Positions 25,832 to 34,531 of a stretch of DNA of 64,000 nt are shown here, one piece after another. Under the pieces are notes generated by a model. The model did not search any database. It was not told the origin of the DNA and was given only the letters and a program-made list of their open reading frames with translations. Each line of letters begins with the position of its first letter. The stretch's first letter is position 1. Made by a program: the position numbers and the translations under genes. Origin of the DNA: Planctomycetota bacterium (GTDB taxonomy: Bacteria; Planctomycetota; Phycisphaerae; UBA1845; PWPN01); contig JAKLEZ010000008.1 in assembly GCA_022711465.1 (NCBI GenBank), positions 1-64,000 on the forward strand. Direction: 5' to 3'.

Positions 25832-27889
25832 TCAACCCGCTCGCTGGAACAACTCGCCGGCCGGCTCGGCGTCGCGGTTGACGACCACGGTGTTCTCGCC
25901 GAGATCTTCGCCGTCGTCGTCATCTCGAATTGGCCGGCCGTGCTCGTCCAGCCGCTCGTCCGCCCGGCAGGTCACCTTCTGCGCGATGGCCACGAGATTG
26001 CCGGTCAGTTCCTCGCGATTGATCCGCTTGATGACCGCGCAGGCATCGACTACTTCCTTGATATAGCGCTCGAAGACGCTTCGCCGTTCACCCTCGTACT
26101 TCTGCTTGCGCCGGCGGTTGAGGTAGCTGGAGAGTCTCCGCCCGCACTCCTGCAGGCCAAGCTTGATCTCCTGGCGAATCTCGTCGTAGTCGGCAATGGC
26201 CTCCTTGGACTCAGAAGTGAAAGGCACCCAGACGCTGGCCATGTGGACCATAACCACCAGGGGAGCCTGGGGCAGAGCCCCGCTGCTCTGCGACAGGCCG
26301 TAGCGCCGCCAGTCAAGATCGAGCACGGCCTTGTAGATGCAGCACGCCGACTGCTGATAGAGCAACGGCACGCGATTGGCGAACCGGATCACTCGGGTGG
26401 TTGGAGTGTTGCGCGAATCGTTGCCGTTGACGACCTTGCCTCGGCTGACCTTGACTTCTTCGACCGGGGCCGCCTCCGCTTGTTTGGGATCGGCCCCCAG
26501 CTCGCCGCCGTAGGCCAGACCGACTTCCATCTGGAACGGGTTGCCCCGATAGACGGCCGGCGGACGGGTCGAGGCGGTGAAGAACTCGGCCCTCACGCCC
26601 TTAAGCAGGCCGGCCAGGATCTGCTCCGCCCCGATCGGCGAGAGGCAGTTGGTCGGCGGGGCCATGAACCTGGTCTTCTGAACGGCCTCGTACAGTTTCT
26701 CCGCCTCCTGGCGGGCAATCCGCTTGGGGTGTGCCCGGGGATTGAGCTTGGCGGCATGACAGATCTGTTCGGCGGTCTGAGACCCGACTCGACAGAACTC
26801 GCTCTGCAGGAAACCACTCAGCCAGTGCGAACCGGTCTCGTGAAGCATCTTGATGAGCATGCCCAGTTCCACCCCCAGCGGATGCGGCTTGATCTCGGTG
26901 GGCTGGGTGGGAACGGTGAGCGTTCCCCGGTCGAAGAGCTGACGCTCGCCAACCGGGGGCGTGTAGATGAACTTCGCGTGGGGGTTGGCGATCGCGGTCT
27001 GTTCCATGTACTCGTCGACCGACTGGCGGCCCTTGTTGTAGGAACCGACCAGCTCGATCTCGACCTGGGTGCCGTGGTCCCATTCGACCTGCCGGCTCTC
27101 GTCCTTGACGATGTTGGGCTCGTTCTTCTTGGTGTCGATCTGGATTTCGTAGTAATGAGCCTCCTTCTTCGGTGAGGTCCGCGAGGTCACCTTGATGCTC
27201 TTGCCGGTGGTCAGCAGGCCGTACATGCCCGCCGCGGAAATACCGATGCCCTGCTGGCCGCGCGACATCTTGAGGCGGTGGAACTTCGACCCGTACAACA
27301 GCTTGCCAAACACGTTGGGGATCTGCTGTTTGACGATGCCGGGGCCGTTATCATTGACGACGACCCGATAGCGCTCTTCCGCGGTCTGAACGAGGGTCAC
27401 CTCGATCTCGGGCAGGAAACCGGCCTCCTCGCAGGCGTCCAGGGCGTTGTCCACCGCCTCCTTGACGCACATCAGCAGGGCCTTCCGCTTGTTGTCGAAG
27501 CCGAGCAGGTGCCGGTTCTTGGCGAAGAACTCGGAGACGCTGATGTTCCGCTGCTGCTTGGCCATACTCTCGGCCGTCGCCCGGGCAGCGCCCGCCTTGC
27601 CGGACCGAGCGAATACCGACTCGACGGTCAGGGCCTCAGGTGAGGCGGACGCGGGTGGAGTGGACCCGGTCGCGGCGACGGCCTTGGGAGCCGTCACCGA
27701 CTTGCCCGAGGTCGGGCCACTCCTCGTCGGCGCCGCAGCCGGCTTGCCGGCGGGCCTGGCCGGAGTCTTCTTCTCGGTCTTCTTCGTGGATGCCATGGAC
27801 CCGCAAGCGGCCGATTTCCCGGCCTTCTCCCCCCCTGCAGCGAATGAAAACGACAACTGTTTACCTTCGGTGGATGCCATCTCTGTCAT
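25832..27889 (-). CDS. top6B: DNA topoisomerase VI subunit B (GHKL ATPase)
   Basis: ATPase subunit of Topo VI. The Bergerat fold is clear: N box KEAVDNALDACEE (about 143-155), G1 box NDNGPGI and G2 box SRGQQGIGISAAGMYG. The H2TH and transducer regions follow, with the LSPIGAEQILAGLLKG block and the FANRVPLLYQQSACCI block typical of Top6B. The family core begins near SMAKQQRNISVSEFF (residue 108); the first ~107 residues are a Lys/Ala/Pro/Thr-rich extension absent from archaeal homologues. ATG 27889 is the first start; an ATG three codons later is equally possible. The gene is separated from top6A by a secreted-protein gene on the other strand, whereas archaeal genes are usually adjacent. Confidence 0.93.
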   Translation of the reverse strand: MTEMASTEGKQLSFSFAAGGEKAGKSAACGSMASTKKTEKKTPARPAGKPAAAPTRSGPTSGKSVTAPKAVAATGSTPPASASPEALTVESVFARSGKAGAARATAESMAKQQRNISVSEFFAKNRHLLGFDNKRKALLMCVKEAVDNALDACEEAGFLPEIEVTLVQTAEERYRVVVNDNGPGIVKQQIPNVFGKLLYGSKFHRLKMSRGQQGIGISAAGMYGLLTTGKSIKVTSRTSPKKEAHYYEIQIDTKKNEPNIVKDESRQVEWDHGTQVEIELVGSYNKGRQSVDEYMEQTAIANPHAKFIYTPPVGERQLFDRGTLTVPTQPTEIKPHPLGVELGMLIKMLHETGSHWLSGFLQSEFCRVGSQTAEQICHAAKLNPRAHPKRIARQEAEKLYEAVQKTRFMAPPTNCLSPIGAEQILAGLLKGVRAEFFTASTRPPAVYRGNPFQMEVGLAYGGELGADPKQAEAAPVEEVKVSRGKVVNGNDSRNTPTTRVIRFANRVPLLYQQSACCIYKAVLDLDWRRYGLSQSSGALPQAPLVVMVHMASVWVPFTSESKEAIADYDEIRQEIKLGLQECGRRLSSYLNRRRKQKYEGERRSVFERYIKEVVDACAVIKRINREELTGNLVAIAQKVTCRADERLDEHGRPIRDDDDGEDLGENTVVVNRDAEPAGELFQRAG

Positions 27890-28114
27890 AGTGTAAACCC
27901 GCCATCCATGGTCACCGGGCCCAACCTTCCTGGCACGCCGTCAAGACACTATGATACGTCCGGCCGGGCAGTGTGCAAAGGCCAGGCACGGGCGCCACGG
28001 ACGAACGGGGAGCACTCGGTCTCCCCCGGGATGTCGCGAACGCATCCGGTTCTATATCGTCCGTATGGCGATCTCCGCTTGACCCTCTTCCTGCCCGCGG
28101 AAAGGCGCCCCTCG

Positions 28115-29821
28115 ATGCGACGTGCGGCTCTCTCTCTCGTGCTGTTCTGCGCTTCGTTCCCGCTCCTGCCCTCTTCAACCACCCTGCTGGCCCAGGACTC
28201 CGCCACCATCCCGACGATTTCCTGGAAAGACGCGGGCAATTACGTGGACAAAGAGGTCAACGTCGTCGGCCGGATCGTTCGGGCGACGCGCGGTCGTTCC
28301 GGGCAGTACTACCTGAACTTCGTGGAAAACTGGAAGGGCACGCTGTCCATCTACATTCCCAGAAACGCGGCCGCCCGGTTCGACCCTAACCCGGAGGACC
28401 TCTTCAAGGGCAAGACCATCAAGGTGCGCGGGCTCATCTACCTGTTCAAAGAGAACAACACCGACGAGCTGAATCTCAAAGTCGAGGACCCCAAGGCCAT
28501 CGTAATCGTCCCCGGCGACAGTTCCTCGGCCGGTGAACCGGAAGCAACGGCTCACCCCTCCAATGGATCCTCCAGCCCGAACACACCCGCCTCCGCCAGC
28601 AGCAGCCAAGCGGTTCGGGCGGAGGAGTACCTGCCGACGATCGGCGTGGCCCATGCGGGCGACTTCTTGGAGCAGGAGGTTTTCGTCATCGGCAAGATCG
28701 GGGGCAGCAGACAGGTCGCGGCTGGCCATCTCAACCTGGACCTTCAGGACGAGCAGGGCCACACCCTGAAGGTGTTCATCCGCAGGAAGTACCTGCCCAA
28801 CTTCCCCGCGTCCCCGGCCCAGCTGTACGCGGGCAAGGTGGTGAGGATCCGCGGACGGCTGTATCTGTTTGAGAACAAACCGGACCTGCCCATCACCCAT
28901 CCCGGCCAGGTAAGGGTCCTGCCTGATGATGCCAAGCCGCCCACCGAACCGCAATGGCCCATTCGCATCAAGCCCGCAATGAGCGCCGCGCCCGGCGCGG
29001 AAATCACCGTCGGCTCCTACAACCTGCTGAACCTGTTCGACGACGTGGACGACCCCTACTACGCGGATGACATCCTTGACGCCAAGCCCCGTCATGAGCT
29101 GGAGGCCCTGGCCACATCGATCCGCAAGCTCAACGCCGATGTGCTCGCGGTGGCGGAGGTGGAGAACCGCGGCATCCTGGAGACCTTTGCGCGGAGGTTC
29201 CTGCCGGACATGGGCTACGAACCGGTATTGATCGAGGGCAACGACGACCGGGGTATCGACGTCGGTGTCCTGTCGCGGCTTCCTGTCGGACGAGTAATCA
29301 GCCACCGCCATCTGCGATTCAAGGATGCCGACGGCAAGGTCTCGCGATTTCGACGTGATCTGCTGCAAGTGCGGATCGAGCCGCCGGGCGGTACGCCGTT
29401 CGACGTCTTCGTCGTCCACCTCAAGAGCAAGGGCGGTGTGGAGGAGGGCGGAATCGAGACCCGGACGGCCGAGGCCCGCGAGATCCGACGAATCCTCGAT
29501 GACCTCCTCAAACGCGAGTCGCAGGCCCTCTTCGTGCTCTGCGGCGACTTCAACGATACGCTCGACAGCGAGCCGCTCATGAGTATCCTCGGCAAGGGCG
29601 CCACCCAGTTGGCCAGCTTCGTCAACGATCTGCCGCCGGACAACCGCGTGACCTTCAACCAGACGCCCCACCTGTCAATGATCGACTTCATCCTGGCTTC
29701 GCCGGGCATGGCCGGCCGGTACGTCGCCAAATCATACGGCATCCTGCCAGGGAGCCCTGAGACAAGCGGATCGGACCACAACCCGGTGTTCGCCCGCTTC
29801 AGAGTCGGACGCCCCAGGTGA
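28115..29821 (+). CDS. Secreted OB-fold/endonuclease-exonuclease-phosphatase family protein
   Basis: A 568-residue exported protein. A signal peptide (about 1-25) is followed by two OB-fold-like repeats, each starting with TIxxxxAGxxxxxEVxVxGKI and ending with GKxxxxRGxxYLF (about 30-130 and 175-285). The C-terminal third is an EEP nuclease fold: VGSYNLLNLFDD, the AEVENRG metal-binding Glu, FVVHLKSKGG, LCGDFNDT and GSDHNPVFARF give the expected Asn, Glu, His, Asp-Asn and Asp-His order. This resembles secreted extracellular nucleases. ATG 28115 is preferred because AAAGG and a normal signal sequence follow it; the frame back to 27908 is not protein-like. Substrate (DNA, RNA or a phosphoester) cannot be told from sequence. 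Confidence 0.82.
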   Translation: MRRAALSLVLFCASFPLLPSSTTLLAQDSATIPTISWKDAGNYVDKEVNVVGRIVRATRGRSGQYYLNFVENWKGTLSIYIPRNAAARFDPNPEDLFKGKTIKVRGLIYLFKENNTDELNLKVEDPKAIVIVPGDSSSAGEPEATAHPSNGSSSPNTPASASSSQAVRAEEYLPTIGVAHAGDFLEQEVFVIGKIGGSRQVAAGHLNLDLQDEQGHTLKVFIRRKYLPNFPASPAQLYAGKVVRIRGRLYLFENKPDLPITHPGQVRVLPDDAKPPTEPQWPIRIKPAMSAAPGAEITVGSYNLLNLFDDVDDPYYADDILDAKPRHELEALATSIRKLNADVLAVAEVENRGILETFARRFLPDMGYEPVLIEGNDDRGIDVGVLSRLPVGRVISHRHLRFKDADGKVSRFRRDLLQVRIEPPGGTPFDVFVVHLKSKGGVEEGGIETRTAEAREIRRILDDLLKRESQALFVLCGDFNDTLDSEPLMSILGKGATQLASFVNDLPPDNRVTFNQTPHLSMIDFILASPGMAGRYVAKSYGILPGSPETSGSDHNPVFARFRVGRPR

Positions 29822-29850
29822 CGGCCGCGGAAGCCTGCAGTGAGGTGACG

Positions 29851-31143
29851 ATGAAAACGAACCGGCCTCTGAGACTCGCCTGCATCGGCTGCGGCGCCCG
29901 CGCCCAGACGTACACGCAACTGGCCGCGGGCAATCCCAACCGGTTTCAGATCGTCGCCGGCGCGGACCCGGTGCCGGAGCGCGTCGAGAAGATCCGGCGT
30001 ACGTCGGCCAACCCGGCATTCCGCGGCTTCCCCAGCGCCGAAGCGATCCTGGCCGCCGGCAGAATCGCCGACGTCATGATCGTCGCCACGCAAGACAACT
30101 CCCATTTCGAGCACTGCCAAGGCGCCCTACAGCTCGGCTACAACGTGCTCCTCGAAAAGCCCATTGCCACCCGAGCGGCCCAGGTGCTCGCCGTCGAGCG
30201 GCTGGCCAGCCAAGTTCGCAAGCGCGTGATGGTTTGTTTCGTCCTGCGCTTTGCCGCGTTCTACCGCAAAGTGAAGGACATCATCGACTCGGGCGCACTG
30301 GGCGAGCTGGTTTCCATCCAGGCCAACGAAGGCGTCAATCCGTGGCACCAGGCACACTCCTTCGTGCGTGGGCACTGGTCGGTCGTGAACAAGAGCTCGC
30401 CGATGATTCTCTCCAAGTGCTGCCACGATACCGACATTGTTCACTGGCTGGCGGGACGGCGCTGCACCCGGGTTGCGAGCTTCGGCAGTCTGGAGTTCTT
30501 CCGACCGGAATGCGCGCCCGCCGAGGCACCCGCCCGATGCACCGACGGTTGCCCGGCAGGCGACTCCTGCCCCTACAACGCCCTCCGCTATACCAGCGAC
30601 CTACGCTTCCCCTGGCTGCCGATGGTGTATGACCGGGCACAGGAAGCGAGTGCCGATGAGATCACCGCCTGGCTGCGGACCAGTCCGTGGGGCCGCTGTG
30701 CGTATCGCTGCGACAACGACGCGGTGGACCGGCAGGTCCTGGCGATGGAGTTCGAGGGCGGCGTCACCGGCACGTTCACGATGACGGCGTTCGCCACCGG
30801 GCGGCATGTCGAGATCTGCGGCACACGCGGCGTACTGAAAGGTGGTGAGAGCTTCCGGCAGCATTTCGACACCCACCTCGTCCTGCTGCCGCACGAAGGC
30901 GAACCGGTGCGGTATACCGTGCAGGCCGAGGACGGTGGTTATGAGTTGCACGGCGGCGGCGACGCGGGACTGGTCAACGCCCTCTACGACGAGATGACCA
31001 AGCCGCTCGACGCGCCGCTGGAGGCCGGGCTCGATTCGACCGTCCACAGCCACATGATCGCCTTCGCGGCGGAGGAATCGCGGCTCGCGGGGCGAGTTGT
31101 GATTCTGGAAGAGTTCGAACGGACCCACGGCAAGGACGCATGA
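29851..31143 (+). CDS. Gfo/Idh/MocA family oxidoreductase
   Basis: NAD(P)-dependent sugar-type dehydrogenase of 430 residues. The Rossmann motif is ACIGCGARAQTY, and the family EKP motif is in NVLLEKPIATR with the catalytic lysine. A C-terminal alpha/beta domain follows with KCCHDTDIVHWLAG providing the expected Asp-His pair. A Cys-rich insert, CTDGCPAGDSCPYNAL, occurs in a subset of the family. The ATG at 29851 is preferred to the GTG at 29818, which overlaps the upstream stop. The UroD-like gene starts 29 bp downstream, so both are probably cotranscribed. Substrate unknown. Confidence 0.9.
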   Translation: MKTNRPLRLACIGCGARAQTYTQLAAGNPNRFQIVAGADPVPERVEKIRRTSANPAFRGFPSAEAILAAGRIADVMIVATQDNSHFEHCQGALQLGYNVLLEKPIATRAAQVLAVERLASQVRKRVMVCFVLRFAAFYRKVKDIIDSGALGELVSIQANEGVNPWHQAHSFVRGHWSVVNKSSPMILSKCCHDTDIVHWLAGRRCTRVASFGSLEFFRPECAPAEAPARCTDGCPAGDSCPYNALRYTSDLRFPWLPMVYDRAQEASADEITAWLRTSPWGRCAYRCDNDAVDRQVLAMEFEGGVTGTFTMTAFATGRHVEICGTRGVLKGGESFRQHFDTHLVLLPHEGEPVRYTVQAEDGGYELHGGGDAGLVNALYDEMTKPLDAPLEAGLDSTVHSHMIAFAAEESRLAGRVVILEEFERTHGKDA

Positions 31144-31172
31144 CGTCTCCTTGCCGAAGCTAAACCAGCGCC

Positions 31173-32207
31173 ATGAGCAGCGAGCGACTCACCTCGAAGC
31201 AGCTTGTCCAGCGCGTCCTGCAGGGCCTCGAAACCCCGCGCGTGCCAGCTGGGCCGCTGGCGGTGCATTTCTGCGCCGCCCAGGCAGGCTACACGCTCCG
31301 ACAATACACAACCGATCCACAGGCCCTGGCCGACTCGGTGATTCGCTACCACGAGCGGTTTCGGCCGGACGCCGTCTGGCTTTCTGCCGACACCTGGGTC
31401 AGCGCCGAGGCCATGGGCGCGCGGGTGGGAGCAACCGGCGACGACCAACCCTTCGGCGGGATGGGCGAACCCCGGATCCGAACAGCGGCTGACTTCGATC
31501 GCATCCCGGCGCCGGATGTCGCTGCGCAGGGTCGCTACCCGCTGATGCTCGAGGCCCTGACCCGCATTCGTGATGCGCTGGGCGAGCAGGTCTTCATCGT
31601 CGCTTGTCTCGATCAGTATCCCTTCTCCCTCGCCTGCGCGCTCATGGGCCTTGAGCGAGTCATGCTCATGCTGAAGGACGATCCGGGGATGGTCGAGGCC
31701 CTGGTGGAACGGTGTCTGGAATACGGCCTGGCCTACGGGCGTGCCCTCAACGAGGCCGGCGCCGATCTGCTCAGCGGCGGGGATTCGCCGGCCGGGCTGC
31801 TGGGGCCCAGGCTCTACCGCGAGTTCGCCCTGCCCTACGAGCGTCGGCTGATCGCCGGGCTGAAGTCGGCGACCGGAAAACCCGTCTCGCTCCACATCTG
31901 CGGTGACGCCACGCCGATCCTGGCCGACATGGCCGCGTCGGGCGCTGACGTGCTGGAGATTGACCATCGGGTGGACCTCGCCAACGCGTGCCGGATTGTG
32001 GGTCCCGACATGGCGTTGTGGGGCAATCTCGATCCGGTCGGCGTGCTCTTGCAGGCCAGCGCGGAGCAAGTCCGGCAAGCCGGCCGCCGGGCGGTGGACA
32101 CAGTCCGGGCTTGTGGACACAGGCGCTTCGTGCTGAGTTCGGGCTGCACGCTGGCACCGGGAACGCCCGGCGACAACCTCCACGCCATGCTGCATCGGAT
32201 CGCTTGA
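31173..32207 (+). CDS. Uroporphyrinogen decarboxylase-family protein, probable methyltransferase
   Basis: A 344-residue TIM-barrel protein of the UroD superfamily. It resembles the corrinoid-dependent MtaA/MtbA/CmuA branch more than HemE: it has the zinc-site motif LHICGDATP (His-x-Cys) and the C-terminal SSGCTLAPGTP, which place three metal ligands, while the HemE substrate-binding FAGRYS-type motif is not seen. Such proteins usually move methyl groups between corrinoid protein and a thiol, or act in demethylation of methoxylated compounds. No corrinoid protein gene is in the window. The adjacent Gfo/Idh gene may act on the same small molecule; that is inference. Confidence 0.82.
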   Translation: MSSERLTSKQLVQRVLQGLETPRVPAGPLAVHFCAAQAGYTLRQYTTDPQALADSVIRYHERFRPDAVWLSADTWVSAEAMGARVGATGDDQPFGGMGEPRIRTAADFDRIPAPDVAAQGRYPLMLEALTRIRDALGEQVFIVACLDQYPFSLACALMGLERVMLMLKDDPGMVEALVERCLEYGLAYGRALNEAGADLLSGGDSPAGLLGPRLYREFALPYERRLIAGLKSATGKPVSLHICGDATPILADMAASGADVLEIDHRVDLANACRIVGPDMALWGNLDPVGVLLQASAEQVRQAGRRAVDTVRACGHRRFVLSSGCTLAPGTPGDNLHAMLHRIA

Positions 32208-32252
32208 CCGACCGCAACACACGCCCAAGCAGAGCCGAAGGGTTTCCTGCTG

Positions 32253-32272
32253 GATCTGCGCATCCGCAGATC
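32253..32272. terminator. Possible bidirectional terminator hairpin
   Basis: Perfect 8-bp stem GATCTGCG-CATC-CGCAGATC in the 102-bp gap between convergent stops. It lacks a T-tract, so a terminator role is suggested by position only. Confidence 0.35.
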
Positions 32273-32309
32273 GAGTCCGCTCCTTAGACCACAGTTCGGC
32301 TGAACGTAT

Positions 32310-34163
32310 CTATCGGATCGCGTCGCGAGGGGAAAGATCAGTGCACGCGTCACGAGTCGCACACTGATCGCCGAGGAAGTAGACGAAGAAGTCGCTCTTT
32401 CCCACTTGCCGCCATCCCGACGGAGACTCCACCGGCTGGCCCCAGGGGCTTTCCGACGATCTGAATCGCCGGGTAACGATCGCGGAGGCACCCGCCTTGG
32501 CAAAAGTACCGTTGATTTCCGATCGCACGCTGTCACCGGCCAGCCAGTAACTGTCGCGGGGGCGGACCTCGGCGATGATGCGTGCCTGGGCCAGTCGAGC
32601 CCAGTAGGAATACCACGCGGTCGATGAGCCCACGTGGGCCACCCGGTCTCCCGGCCGGAGCCCCATCGCCTGCAGACCCTGGGCGACGTGCCACTGCGAA
32701 TGAGGAATCGCACCGCCATCCCCTCGCAGATCACGCAGCGCCAACTTGAACGAAACCACAGACCGCCAGCCGAGTCCGAGGCCGAGCACCACCAGGGCCA
32801 GCACGCACACCACCCGAACCAGGCCTCTGGGGGGACACGAATCCCTGAGACTGATTGCCACAAACAACCCACCCCACAGCAGCATCACGAACCCACCCAG
32901 ATACCGCGTCTCGACCACGACCAGCCCATACATGGCCATGGCCGCCAAAGGCGGAGCCAGAATCCACCACTGCCGGATCAGGCTTTGCCCCACCGCCAGA
33001 CCGGTCGAAGACACGGCCAGCAACACGATGACGCCGAACGTCACCACTCCCATCTGGGCGACGAACATGTCCGCATAGGTCTCAAGCGATGCCTTCATCG
33101 TCGCGATCTGACCGGCCACGTTGACGAAGGGAACGACTCCGCCCCACCAATGCGAGGGATCGTACCACAACGGAAACGAGCCGGGCAGTGGGGTAGCGAA
33201 CTCGTAGGCCACGAGCCGGCAGCCCCCCGGCGTCGGAGGCGGCCGATCGTAGATCAGACGTGGGGCCTCCGGCACTTCCGACACCGCCATGTGGCCGTGC
33301 CAGAAGTCCCATGAGGGCACGTTATCCACATAGAGTACGTAGCTGGTTCGGCCGGCATCGCCCCAGGAAAGCCGCCCCTTGGCGCTCGACAAGCCCCAGA
33401 TCCAGGGCCCGGCGACGAGCAAGAGTCCGAGCAGGCCGGCCGCAGCGCGCGGAACAACCCGCCGCCGCGGCCGATCGCAGAACACCGCGGCGACCAGGAA
33501 CACAACCGCGAGGGGCAGCATGGCCGCCTTGGTCAGGTACCCGAGACCGAGAAGAATACCCAGAACCAGGAACCGGGCAATGCTGCCCTTGCCGTCGCGA
33601 ATCCGAACGAGCACGCCTGCGGCCAGGTAAATCCACACGGCCAGACACAGATCAGGTGTCACCCGGTGCATCCCGATCAAGACCAGGGAACACCAGATGA
33701 ACAAGGTGTAGCCGAGGGTCCACCAGGCCCAATCTGGCAAACCACCGCCCTGGCCGACGGGCTTGGCCGAGCACATCGCCTGACCGTGGCGTACCAACCC
33801 GGCCCAGAAGTAGTGAAATCCACCCATCGAACAGGCCAGGAGCACGACGCCGAGCAGGTGGGCCAAAGTCGCTTCCGCGTACAACGACGGCCGCATGATC
33901 AACTTGGTGATGGCGATCAGCCAGGGGTAGAAGGGGCTCCAATGACCGGTCCAGATGTGGGCCCAGTCGCGACGGAGATAAGTGTCGGCGATCTCCATGT
34001 AGGAGATGCTGTCGGTATCCATGGCATGGCGAACGGACCAGGCGTGCACCACGCCCAGGGCCAACGTGAGGATCCACATCGGGACGACGTATGGCCAGCA
34101 GCGCACCGACGATGCTGCGGGCAGCGACGGCCTGGTCGGGTTGACCGGGTCCGCCATACTCAT
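32310..34163 (-). CDS. Polytopic membrane protein, GT39-like glycosyltransferase
   Basis: A 617-residue integral membrane protein with about ten to twelve hydrophobic segments. The first luminal/periplasmic loop has HAMDTDSISYMEIADTYLRRDW, which resembles the acidic motif of GT-C (GT39/GT83-type) transferases that use polyprenyl-phosphate sugars, followed by WSPFYPWLIAITKLIM. The C-terminal ~150 residues form a soluble domain. The start is an ATG preceded by GAGGCGG. It diverges from a methyltransferase-glycosyltransferase gene, supporting a role in surface glycan assembly. The exact GT family is a judgement from topology and loop motif, not from a search. Confidence 0.72.
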   Translation of the reverse strand: MSMADPVNPTRPSLPAASSVRCWPYVVPMWILTLALGVVHAWSVRHAMDTDSISYMEIADTYLRRDWAHIWTGHWSPFYPWLIAITKLIMRPSLYAEATLAHLLGVVLLACSMGGFHYFWAGLVRHGQAMCSAKPVGQGGGLPDWAWWTLGYTLFIWCSLVLIGMHRVTPDLCLAVWIYLAAGVLVRIRDGKGSIARFLVLGILLGLGYLTKAAMLPLAVVFLVAAVFCDRPRRRVVPRAAAGLLGLLLVAGPWIWGLSSAKGRLSWGDAGRTSYVLYVDNVPSWDFWHGHMAVSEVPEAPRLIYDRPPPTPGGCRLVAYEFATPLPGSFPLWYDPSHWWGGVVPFVNVAGQIATMKASLETYADMFVAQMGVVTFGVIVLLAVSSTGLAVGQSLIRQWWILAPPLAAMAMYGLVVVETRYLGGFVMLLWGGLFVAISLRDSCPPRGLVRVVCVLALVVLGLGLGWRSVVSFKLALRDLRGDGGAIPHSQWHVAQGLQAMGLRPGDRVAHVGSSTAWYSYWARLAQARIIAEVRPRDSYWLAGDSVRSEINGTFAKAGASAIVTRRFRSSESPWGQPVESPSGWRQVGKSDFFVYFLGDQCATRDACTDLSPRDAIR

Positions 34164-34531
34164 TCCGCCGCCTCATCCATGACCTCGTGTGCGGAACGTG
34201 CAACCATGCAGACTTTATCGGCCGGACGCGTGCATCATTGCAGCTGCCCCGGTTCCGCAACACCCCCCCACTCTCTGACCGGCGGGCAACTCTCTCGAAG
34301 ACATGGTCCGATAATTGATCGCCTCACCCGAGGCAAGACAAGCCTGAGATTGCGGGCCTTACGACAGTCGCCCGGTGGCCGGCGCCTTCGGGCTCGCCGT
34401 CCAAGGTCCGTTAACTCAAGTTGGGGATCACCCTTTCCGACAGACTACGCACGCCTTCTGCGCGCGCTGCATGGCCGGGCCGAGGATCGCTCGGGAAGCG
34501 TCGTTTGCGGCACCAAGTGCCCCGCGGAGCC
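34164..34531. other. Divergent intergenic region, no gene recognised
   Basis: About 370 bp between divergent starts. It contains GATAAT near 34310 as a possible -10 but no convincing -35. Long reading frames that cross it belong to shadow frames. No RNA gene motif is seen. Confidence 0.4.
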
